NCBI GenBank assembly: GCA_014621425.1
Contig: JAANBB010000267.1
Coordinates: forward strand, 1-55,893
Origin: Cylindrodendrum hubeiense
Lineage: Eukaryota > Ascomycota > Sordariomycetes > Hypocreales > Nectriaceae
Direction of reading: 5' to 3'
Length of the DNA: 55,893 nt
Of this stretch, positions 44,737 through 55,893 are shown one piece after another. Both the position numbers and the translations under genes were made by a program. Position 1 is the stretch's first letter. Every line of letters begins with the position of its first letter. The notes beneath the pieces are model-generated. The model was given only the letters and a program-made list of their open reading frames with translations. It was not told the origin of the DNA and ran no database searches.

Positions 44737-45574
44737 ATGTGAGCTTCTACCGAGCTGCAGCTCTGGCTGCAACTTCGACATCCGCTAACATTCCATGCGC
44801 AGGGAGGTACTGTTGGGAATCACCGGAAAGGACTTCACCATCATCGCAGCTTCCAAGGCTGCGATGCGAGGCGCCACCATCCTCAAGACGTCGGACGACA
44901 AGACCAGATCGCTCAACAAGCACACCTTGATGGCCTTCTCCGGAGAGGCGGGTGACACAGGTACTTGAAACCCCGACGACGGCCAGGCGCCCCCCCCCTC
45001 CAGACTCACGACTAACGTGCCCGCAGTGCAATTCGCCGAGTACATCCAACGAAATGCCCAACTCTATTCGATGCGCAACGAGTCTGACCTGTCGCCCTCT
45101 GCCCTGGCGCACTTTGTTCGCGGAGAGCTTGCCACGAGCTTGCGATCCCGCAAGCCCTACAACGTCAACCTCCTGATGGGTGGCGTTGACCCCATCACCG
45201 GCAAGCCGTCGCTGTACTGGCTGGACTACCTAGCGTCGCTTGCCGATGTCCCCTATGCTGCGCATGGATACGCACAGTACGTTGTCCCTAGTCTGGAGTT
45301 GGTGGAGGGTGGAGAGCTAGCGAGGGGTACCATTTGATATAACAAGATGAAAGCTAACATGGCATCACACAGATACTACTGCCTGTCGATTCTGGACAAG
45401 CATCACCACCCCGATATCACGCTCGGACAGGGAATCAAGCTCCTGAATATGTGCACTGATGAGTTGAAGAGGCGGTTACCGATCGACTTCAAGGGCATGG
45501 TGGTCAAGGCGGTCAAGGCCGACGGCATCATCGACATAGAATTCGACGACGACAAGATTGTGAAGAGTGCTTGA
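44737..45574 (+). CDS. PRE1: 20S proteasome subunit beta-4 (PRE1/PSMB2)
   Basis: Four exons (44737-44738, 44803-44960, 45027-45276, 45373-45574) give 203 aa. The first intron (64 nt, donor GTGAGC, branch CGCTAAC) splits the initiator ATG after its second base: AT plus G, then GAG GTA CTG. The joined N-terminus MEVLLGITGKDFTIIAASKA aligns with yeast Pre1, which also starts without a propeptide. Further family marks are TLMAFSGEAGDTVQFAEYIQ, SLRSRKPYNVNLLMGG and LPIDFKGMVVK. Beta-4 lacks the catalytic N-terminal Thr and is structural within the beta rings. Splice phases agree at all junctions. An in-frame ATG inside the first intron (44795) gives an almost identical start if the intron is kept. 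Confidence 0.95.
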
Positions 45575-48368
45575 GGCATGAGCAACAGATAGAGGCGACA
45601 TGACTTTGTACTATTAGATGGGTTGGGGGCTAATGTTCGCAATAAAGTCGATATCCTCCAGGGCGGTCCAATAGGCACTCACGTGATCAGCTGAGCTGTC
45701 CTTGTCCCTATCAGAAGAAACGTCGAGACTTGGAGCGGAATTTGACCACTCGGGTTTCGGATCCGTGCTGATTTTGTTCCTGCAGGGCGGCTGCCCCGGG
45801 CATGCTGTCTGAGACCTAGCAGACACCATGACCCGAGGGGCCGGGTTCAACTACGGTTCGACAGAGAACTGCATCCAACCCAACGGCATGGGGCACCTAG
45901 AAGCAGGTGGGTATCGTATTAGAATTGATAGATACAATCATGAGGTACGCTTAACTTGTTGAGGGTGGTGACCCACTACGTACTGTTCCCTCTTGGCGTC
46001 TACTATACATTGCCTACGTGGGTTTCTAGAGCTTCTCAAGCCAGCTGTTGCCATCGCACTCTAAACAGGAAGGGCAGCAAGTAGTCGCTGGGTTGATCTG
46101 GGGCGCAGGCAAGACTCATCCATTCGTTGGACACCTAGAACGGTGGTCAGATGGTATGCACAGGGCTGAGGCACACACCCTTAGCTGAGGCATGGCGTCA
46201 GAAGAAGATGCCATGCATGGCTTGCTTAGGGAGACCTGGGCGATCCCGATGGATGTGCTGCAACCAACCAAGCACGGGTCGATGGGGACACTGTGCCCGA
46301 CGTCAAGGGCGTGTGCCCACTTTCCCTTTTTTCGCCCGGGGTAGGATGTGAGGTTGGAAATGAGTGACAGTATTCGTACTGGGGAGCATTTTGGCTTTTC
46401 AAATGGCCATGGTATCATTGGGTGAGTCTGAGGTCAACGTTGTTCTAGGTTTAAAAGCACTATCTTGAACGCGTGCGAAAGCATGTGCGGGTGGTCTCAT
46501 GTAGGAATACACAACAGTGGTGCTCGGGTCATGGGTTCGACGGCAAGCACCTGACACATGTTGGGTGACAGAGAGTCCAGCATCGAAAGGTATCCAGGCA
46601 GACAGGCATGCGGGCATGGCAAGGCGTTTTGCCTCGGTGTCATCGGCTGACGAAATGGGGATGAATCGTCCGTGTCGGAAGCCATTATATCCGCTCGCTG
46701 CCGGCAGCTTCTAGACCGCGATAGAATATTTATGTCGTGGTGGCACTGTATCACCGAAGTACAAGGGCAGGTAGGTGGTCGGTATTCCTCATCTCGATGC
46801 GTGTGCAAGTTCGTCCGCTTATCGGAGATTTCGTCATCAATCGATTGCAATGCCGTGTTGAACCTGGTCTTTGATCCCTGCAGTTCTAGGATGAGGACAG
46901 CGTCTCGAGACTGCCCGCCCATTGTCCCGACAAAAAGGCTGAGACAACCGACGTCGTACTCGATTTTCCTTGGCCAAAGACTTTGTCGGTCAGAGGAGGC
47001 GACTTGGTCACATGTTGCCCGTCTTCGAGCGCAGTTGCCACAGATGTTAGTGGGCTGGTACCAGCTTGCTGGGAGTTGTCCGCCGCAGTCGCACTCCCTG
47101 TCTCTGCCTCGTGTAAAAGACTCCCCTCCCCCTAAAGATGCTCTCTAAATCGCCCGCTTAGGCAGTAATAAAGGGGCCAAGGCTGCGCTGCTTATCAGAC
47201 CCCGGCATCCGCCTGACAACAGTTTACTCTGCGGGTTTCCGCCTGTTTGCTCATCATTGCCCGCCTCTTAGACAGTTTATTCCCCCGTTTGCTTGGGACA
47301 ACATCTCAGTTAACCCTTGCAAAACTAGCCTCGACATAGACTGCGGCCAGTGCAGATCTACTGATTACCCAGCACCGGCCCCGGGGAGGCCCCTTCATCC
47401 TAGCAGCCGCCCAGGTACCCTTCAAGTACCCCTCTGCAAGCACACTTCCTCTGTGCTCCACCGCTGCCTGTCGCTCCCCCACTAGTCAACCCGGCCCGGC
47501 ACCCACTACGTCGTCATTCCAGCGGTCCCTTGCGACCGACTACCTGGCAAGAAGCAGTGGATGCCCAAATCGTCGCCTCCTCTGCAAACCCAAAACCTCT
47601 CTCTCCTGCTTGGGTCCTCATACGTAGAGTGGGTTTTTCTGCTCAAAAACTTGCGCCTTACTGCCCAGCCACGTCAGGGTACAGTGCGACAGCAAAGGCA
47701 GTTTGCATCGATTCGCTGGCTCCTCCGCCACAAAGCCCGCTGGAAGCCTGCTGCAAGCCCCCTGGGTGCACAAACGTCACTGGCTCCAGGCGGTGGCCAA
47801 AAGGTACTTCGCAGCTACCTCAGCGCCGCTCCACCCACTCACGGGCTTGCCTCCCCCTCCATTCCCTCCCACTCGCCTTCACCGCAGCAGGCGCGCCCCC
47901 CAAAAATTTTGACCCGGCTACAGGACGCGCTAGCCTCTTTCTGACACAACTCAAACCAATTTTTTCCCACTCTTCTTTGGCCTCTCTTCTGTCCCTTTTC
48001 TTCCTCCCACAACAACCCTCACCCTCTCACCCTCACCTCACAAACCCCCATCCCCCCTCATCCTCGTCTTACCCCCAAGACATTTCGTCTTTCCTTGGTC
48101 TTTCCTTTGAAGATTCTGCGTGTTCTTCGAAGGGAGCTGCAAGCACTGACTTTGTTTGTGCCTGAAAAGTTTTTGGAAGCGTCGGTCTTCCACTTCTTTC
48201 TCTTTCTATCTTTCCTGTCTCTCTCGTCGACAGGAATTCACTTTCGTCACCCTCGTTCATTTTCGAGTGTGATTTCTCATCGATCGACTTGCGTCGTCCT
48301 CGTGTCTTGAAGACCTGGTTCTCCCTTTCATCATCGACTCGAATCCCGAATCCTCGACTCCGTGCAAC
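45575..48368. other. Intergenic region and long leader upstream of DED1
   Basis: No gene is supported between PRE1 and DED1. From about 47840 to 48240 the plus strand is strongly pyrimidine-rich, typical of a highly expressed fungal promoter and 5' leader. Open frames of up to 211 codons (47530-48165) reflect this composition. The part at 45840-47150 shows no tRNA, repeat or coding signal that I can defend. Confidence 0.5.
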
Positions 48369-51589
<3,221 letters not shown>

Positions 51590-51598
51590 TTTGGTAGA

Positions 51599-52290
51599 CT
51601 TGAAAAGCGAATTGTTTGTTAACATCGACTGGGGAGGAAAGGATCCTTGAATGATACTCACGCGCTGTTTGTCAAATCAGCATCGCGTTAGTTTTCCCAT
51701 CGGGTCATAAACATATCGACGGGGACATCCAGAACTTGGCTACGCACCTTGGTGGCGGTGTTGGTGCTGTTGGTGTTGGTGCTGGTGTTGCTGATGTTGC
51801 TGGTGGTGCTGATGAAAGGAATCAAGGCCAGAATCATGGTTCTCGGGTCCTGTTCGTGGGTTGTACCCCGTCCCCCGGGGCCACTGGTTTGTGGGATTGC
51901 CCTACTGGCGGTTTGGCGACAGCTGTCCCAGTGCCATCAGCTGGGGCCGTATGGCCCGGGTTCGTCATCGTAAGGCGATGTGCTTTCTTGGTTGGGTTTC
52001 GGTCGTGATGGCCAGGGGTGTGATGCTATGTCGTCCGTTAGTACTGTTCTCCACTGTCACACAGGCCTAGCCGTATCGAGGGATGTGGAGGGATGGGTGA
52101 GTGGGGACAAGTGATGAACATGCATCGCGTTGAACGCTGTACCATTGTGACCGCATCGAGCTGCTGGTTTCAACCACAGCATGCGTATGACTATACTCGT
52201 GTTGTGGGATGTGGTATTGGGGGCCAACTTACAGCTGTTGTGATGTGAAAAGAGGGAAAAAGGAAGGGAAAAAGTGGCGATTTCCTGTGT
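51599..52290 (-). other. 5' leader of the micro-exon gene with intron, repeat and uORF
   Basis: A leader exon ending at 52233 (donor GTAAGT) is followed by a 207-nt intron with a perfect TACTAAC branch and a TAG acceptor at 52026. The second leader exon runs 52025-51748 and ends in a CAA/CAC/CAG-rich repeat with donor GTGCGT. A further acceptor and donor (GACAAACAG and GTGAGT) flank only three bases, 51664-51662. Intron 51661-51599 then leads to the exon with ATG 51589. The second exon has a 44-codon uORF (51968-51834) whose stop overlaps an ATG at 51837 in the arrangement ATGA. That ATG is in frame with the downstream coding exons. Confidence 0.5.
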
Positions 52291-52398
52291 TTGGTGCAAA
52301 GATCAGTCACGGGATCAGACCCCCTATTGGTCGGGTTACATATTAGAGTGGGGCTTCATTTTCCAAGTCCGCAACACGGGCAGTTGGGTCTACAACAA

Positions 52399-52763
52399 TG
52401 AGTATTGCTATTGGCACACTTTCATGTTGCTATTCGCACACATCCGTGTCTAGCTGTTTCAAAATACAATTACGAGTACTGTATCGAATATGATATTTGA
52501 GCAGGGAAATCCAGGAAGGCGAATTATTAGCATTGATTTATCCTAATACTATGTTTTATCTTAGTTATTTATTCTATAATTCCATGTTTTATCTTAGTTA
52601 TTTATTCCCTAATATTATATTTTATTTTAGTGATTTAGTCCTCAATTGTAAATAATTGCCTTAGGTTAAGGATTCATACACGCAGGATAAAGCTAAGATT
52701 TAGGTGCTAAAATTGTATCTGTGTGCGAATAGCAACCTGCATGTGTGCAAATAGCAATACTCA
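52399..52763. mobile_element. MITE-like element with 44-bp terminal inverted repeats and 6-bp target duplication
   Basis: The ends 52399-52442 and 52720-52763 are inverted copies that differ at a handful of positions. They start TGAGTATTGCTATT and end with the matching AATAGCAATACTCA. Each end holds two direct copies of TTGCTATTSGCACAC, likely transposase-binding subrepeats. The element is flanked by the perfect 6-bp duplication CAACAA (52393-52398 and 52764-52769). The interior is AT-rich, non-coding, and contains three 33-bp tandem units. It is 365 bp, so it is a non-autonomous DNA element. It sits between the stop of the 2EXR gene and the promoter of the micro-exon gene. The superfamily cannot be fixed from this copy. 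Confidence 0.88.
52551..52649. repeat. Three 33-bp tandem units inside the MITE
   Basis: Units start at 52551, 52584 and 52617 with ATGTTTTATCTTAGTTATTT in the first two. The third is degenerate (more T for C). The block is the AT-rich heart of the element. The C-to-T drift in unit three could reflect repeat-induced point mutation or simple decay. Confidence 0.85.
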
Positions 52764-52847
52764 CAACAATAGCTGCTACTGCCCCAGACATTTCATCGGA
52801 TCGGGCTGTAAGTCTATCATCTGCATAATACCCCATTAAACCATCTT

Positions 52848-53972
52848 TCAGCCTGTCCCATCAGTGTCGGGCAACTGGCGCAACACCCTGAAAAATTGTT
52901 CCGCTTCGGCAGGGAGACTCGCAATGTTGTGATATGCTGCACACCGTGTCGGCAGGCACAACCATTTCGTCTTCCAGATGAAAGAGAGGACCGCCACATC
53001 GCGGGGGTGGATGGGGGAGGTATGGCCGAGGCGGTCACCGTCCCACGTGTAGCTCTCGGCGTATCTATCCTTCCCGTCGATGAAGGTATGATTCTTCTCG
53101 AGCTCGCAAGGGAGCTCGTTGTTGGTATCGACTGATTCGTGCCCGTCCCGGCCGTCATCCTCTCGTGAGAGTTGGTAATCGGTCGGAAGTCGCCCGCCTC
53201 GGTCAATGAGCCACATACGAGTCCACCGAGGAATCTCGCCCTTCCTCCAGGCCCAGTAAGCCCGCATAGCCAAGCCCCTGTCCGAAGGTTCCGAGAGACA
53301 CTCGATCATCGACGCCCTATTCATGCTCAGGCCCTCATCCCAGCCATCATGGAACTCCAAGGCAAGGTTGATGTCCGGCACACGGGGAAGATGGAAGAAG
53401 GGAAGGCGAGTCATCAGAATACCCCATCGCAGGGAAACGCATTCGGCCATGTCTTCGGGCGAAAATCGGAAACAGATGATGTCGCGCCTCGAGCGCACCC
53501 TGACGTAGACCTCCTGTCCTTGGTGGCGTGCCGCGACCATTTTGCAGCGCTTGGTTGGGGGCCGTTTCGTGACTTTGTCGAGGTGTTGAAGCAGAACCGC
53601 ACGGGACTCCTGGCACGCAGTATATAGACCGGCATCCCAGAGGTAGAGGAAACTGTTGGCTTTGCTCCAGGAGTATTGTGACGGTTGAGATTGCAGTCGA
53701 CGGGGAGCAATTGTCTTCGGTTTTCTATTCCTCCCACGAGGATGCGGCTTCCTGGGCGCCGGGGAATAGGTACGCATCATCTCTTGCAATGAGCTATGTC
53801 GATGCCCTTCGTTATCATCGTTGAAGAGCGAGTAGTAATGGATCCTCGGGGTCTGGTCGGTACAGATGGCCATCTGCCAGATCTTCCAGCGTAACTCAGG
53901 TGGCAGTTTGGGGAAGCCATGGAAATGAATCGGCGATTCGGGCACGTCCGCCCCGTGAGTATCGGAGCTCAT
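52848..53972 (-). CDS. 2EXR-domain protein
   Basis: Single exon, 374 aa, starting MSSDTHGADVPESPIHFHGF. The frame is open upstream only through a non-ATG codon at 54059, so ATG 53972 is chosen. The 2EXR signature FHGFPKLPPELRWKIWQMA lies at residues 17-36, followed by basic sequence and a conserved-looking ACQESRAVLLQH segment, both usual in this fungal family. Function of 2EXR proteins is unknown; they are numerous, fungal and often lineage-specific. No signal peptide or membrane segment is seen. It lies head-to-head with NOB1, and its stop is 84 bp from the MITE. Confidence 0.88.
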   Translation of the reverse strand: MSSDTHGADVPESPIHFHGFPKLPPELRWKIWQMAICTDQTPRIHYYSLFNDDNEGHRHSSLQEMMRTYSPAPRKPHPRGRNRKPKTIAPRRLQSQPSQYSWSKANSFLYLWDAGLYTACQESRAVLLQHLDKVTKRPPTKRCKMVAARHQGQEVYVRVRSRRDIICFRFSPEDMAECVSLRWGILMTRLPFFHLPRVPDINLALEFHDGWDEGLSMNRASMIECLSEPSDRGLAMRAYWAWRKGEIPRWTRMWLIDRGGRLPTDYQLSREDDGRDGHESVDTNNELPCELEKNHTFIDGKDRYAESYTWDGDRLGHTSPIHPRDVAVLSFIWKTKWLCLPTRCAAYHNIASLPAEAEQFFRVLRQLPDTDGTG

Positions 53973-54664
53973 CTCTTGGTGTTGTCTTCTATTGTGCTGG
54001 GTGTGAAAGGCACAGCGTTTGATTTGGGAAAGGAACGGCGTTTGGTTTGAGAAAGGCAAGCAAGCAAAGACTGATCATTTATATAGCAGTGAGATGACCC
54101 ACCAGTCCTCATTAACTTTGAACCATTTACGCTTTACACTGAGGCAACCCAAAATGACCCTGTCTGTTCCACAAAACCAGACGCTCAAGGTATACCGATG
54201 AGTTTATACTCGACTTGATGTCCTGAAGGCTGTCAACACCGCGCCTTAAGTCCGAGTTGTCGAAAAGAAAGACAAGGTATGTTTCTCGCCATGCCCATGT
54301 TAAGACAGCCTAAATTAACCCCTTCCACTCTATAGTATAGCGCGGTATGAATAGTAGTATCTTAGTCCATGTATTACTCGACTCTCAACCTTGCACTGTG
54401 AGCGCCCCGTTTCTTATCAGCCCGTATCTTATCTTATCGCAGAAAAAAAGTCTGCCCCGCGATTCAACACCACAGAATTTCCATCACCGCCCAAACCCCA
54501 CCTCAGCATCCGAAGCCAAGACGAGACCCAGTCACACAAACCCGATTAACAAAACCGAGCAACAATTCTTCAGCCGTTCCCAGAATCCACGACCTGAACA
54601 GCGACCCCTGACGAATCGAAATATTTATTTATCCCGTCCATCCCCCGGACGCCCAACCGCCACC
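53973..54664. promoter_or_regulatory. Divergent promoter region 2EXR gene / NOB1
   Basis: 692 bp between divergent ATGs. It includes GCAAGCAAGC near 54057 and TTATCTTATC near 54431, the latter with a GATA-type site on the other strand. The part next to NOB1 is C/A-rich leader. No gene is seen. Confidence 0.5.
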
Positions 54665-55893
54665 ATGGCAACCCCCGAGCAGCAACCCGCCGCTGCGCCC
54701 GCGCCCGCACCCGCAGTTGCGACCCCGTCCGCCCCCGAGACCGCCTTCAAGCCCATCCACAGCCTCGTCCTCGACACCGGCCCTCTGATCAAGAACGACC
54801 CCCCCGCCAGCACCCTCCGCGCAAAGGCCGAGAAGCTCTACACGCTGCCCTGCATCATCTCCGAGATCCGCGACGCCGCCACCCGGTCCCGCGTCGAAAC
54901 CACCCTGCTGCCCTTTGTCACCCTGCGCTCGCCCAAGCCGGAGAGCGTCAAGTTCATCACCGCCTTTGCACGGAGGACGGGTGACTTGGCCGTGCTGAGC
55001 AGACCCGATTTGGAGGTCTTGGCGCTGGGCTACGAGCTGGAGTGCGAGCGCAATGGAGGCGATTGGCGGTTGAGGAACACACCCGGCCAGAAGACGTTGA
55101 ACGGAAAGCCGAACAAGCCGGAGGAGGCTGCGGCCACCGAGACCACAGAAAAGACCGAGGAGGCTGCGGGTGAGACCACAGAACAGACCGAGGCTACAAC
55201 TGCAGAGGAAGTCAAGATCACAGAGCCCGAGGCCCCCATAGAAGGGGAGCCCGCGCAAGGAGAGGCACAGTCACTCGAGGAGGGCGTACAACAATTGGCA
55301 CTGGAGTCAGAGACGCCGGTAGTCGACGAGGTGAAGACGGACGAGCAGACGGTCCCCGAGGCTGCCCCTGTTGAAGCACAACCCGAGGTCGCCCCTGTTG
55401 AAGCACAAGAGGTCACCCCCGTTGAGGCACAACCCGAGGTCCCCGTTGAGACACAACCCGAGGTGACTGTCGAGGACGTCGAGGAGGACGAGGAGGACGA
55501 CGGCGACGCCTCCGACGACGAGGGCGGCTGGATCACGCCCTCCAACCTCAAGAAGCACCAGGGCAAGGCGCCCGGCGCCGCCATCCCCGCGCAGGCGCTC
55601 CAGAAGACGCTGCAGGCCGCCGTCCTGACCTCCGACTACGCCATGCAGAACGTGGCGCTGCGGATGAACCTCAACCTCGTGGCGCCGTCGCTCGCGCGCA
55701 TCACGCACCTCAAGAACTGGGTGCTGCGGTGCCACGGCTGCTTCACCATCAGCAAGGACATGGACCGGCAGTTCTGCCCGTCGTGCGGGCAGCCGACGCT
55801 CAACCGCGTCAGCTGCTCGACGGACGCGCACGGCAACTTCAAGGTGCACCTCAAGCGCAACTTCCAGTGGAACAACCGCGGCAACGTCTACAG
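54665..55893 (+). CDS. NOB1: NOB1 endoribonuclease (3'-truncated by window edge)
   Basis: The frame opens at ATG 54665 and runs without a stop to the window end (409 codons plus two bases); no intron is needed. After an Ala/Pro-rich lead, the PIN domain shows IHSLVLDTGPLI with the catalytic Asp near residue 38, IISEIRDAATRSR, and the LAVLSRPDLEVLALGYELE segment. A long acidic insertion follows, with degenerate PVEAQPEV repeats, then an acidic stretch and GGWITPSNLKKHQ. A zinc ribbon has Cys356, Cys359, Cys371 and Cys374 (CHGC and CPSC). NOB1 cleaves 20S pre-rRNA at site D to make 18S rRNA in the cytoplasm. Only the C-terminal basic tail should be missing. Confidence 0.95.
   Translation, partial: MATPEQQPAAAPAPAPAVATPSAPETAFKPIHSLVLDTGPLIKNDPPASTLRAKAEKLYTLPCIISEIRDAATRSRVETTLLPFVTLRSPKPESVKFITAFARRTGDLAVLSRPDLEVLALGYELECERNGGDWRLRNTPGQKTLNGKPNKPEEAAATETTEKTEEAAGETTEQTEATTAEEVKITEPEAPIEGEPAQGEAQSLEEGVQQLALESETPVVDEVKTDEQTVPEAAPVEAQPEVAPVEAQEVTPVEAQPEVPVETQPEVTVEDVEEDEEDDGDASDDEGGWITPSNLKKHQGKAPGAAIPAQALQKTLQAAVLTSDYAMQNVALRMNLNLVAPSLARITHLKNWVLRCHGCFTISKDMDRQFCPSCGQPTLNRVSCSTDAHGNFKVHLKRNFQWNNRGNVY

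Noticed and set aside
47530..48165. 211-codon plus-strand frame upstream of DED1
   Set aside because: Matches the pyrimidine-rich leader (Ser/Pro/Leu); no domain, and DED1 has a clear start downstream.

Overview
The window is nuclear DNA of a filamentous ascomycete (Pezizomycotina), most likely a Sordariomycete. The gene structures point this way: short introns of about 45-150 nt with GT...AG ends and CTAAC or CTGAC branch sites, compact genes on both strands, a 2EXR-domain gene (a fungal family), and low-complexity promoters rich in GGTACC/TACCT and GA or CT tracts. Species cannot be fixed from the sequence alone.

Layout, left to right: LOC1-like ribosome assembly factor (+), six-exon alpha/beta hydrolase (-), CTK1/CDK12-type CTD kinase with an SR-like N-terminus (+), unknown Ser/Pro-rich protein (-), PMP3/UPF0057 membrane proteolipid (-), NRP1-like RRM plus RanBP2 zinc-finger protein (+), large unknown protein with F-box-like, acidic and Gln-rich regions (-), HAT2 WD40 histone chaperone (-), XRN1 5'-3' exoribonuclease (+), SPC3 signal peptidase subunit (-), ULP2-type SUMO protease (+), RRP9 U3 snoRNP WD40 protein (-), PRE1 proteasome beta-4 (+), DED1 DEAD-box helicase (+), an intron-saturated micro-exon gene (-), a MITE with terminal inverted repeats and a 6-bp target duplication, a 2EXR-domain gene (-), and the 5' part of NOB1 (+, cut by the window edge). 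Most are housekeeping genes of RNA metabolism: ribosome assembly (LOC1, RRP9, NOB1), mRNA decay (XRN1), translation initiation (DED1), transcription elongation (CTK1), and probably RNP granules (NRP1-like). Several pairs share divergent promoters: HAT2/XRN1, RRP9/PRE1, and 2EXR gene/NOB1. No operon logic is expected or seen.

The most unusual object lies at 50444-51589 (-). Thirteen coding exons, five of them exactly 21 nt (7 codons) and one of 15 nt, join into an open reading frame of about 130 codons with a coiled-coil-like centre. Almost every intron is phase 0, and nearly every intron carries a recognisable branch site. Its 5' leader holds one more intron, a possible 3-nt exon, and a uORF whose stop overlaps an in-frame upstream ATG. 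Its stop codon overlaps that of the convergent DED1 gene, and a 365-bp MITE sits just upstream of its promoter. Other points of note are a proteasome gene whose ATG is split by an intron, with a rescuing in-frame ATG inside that intron, and a 5-nt first exon in XRN1.

Long stretches (1-1872, 4467-7080, 13081-15730, 16195-21348, 45575-48368) hold no gene I can support. All gene names are from recognition of protein sequence by eye; no database search was run.
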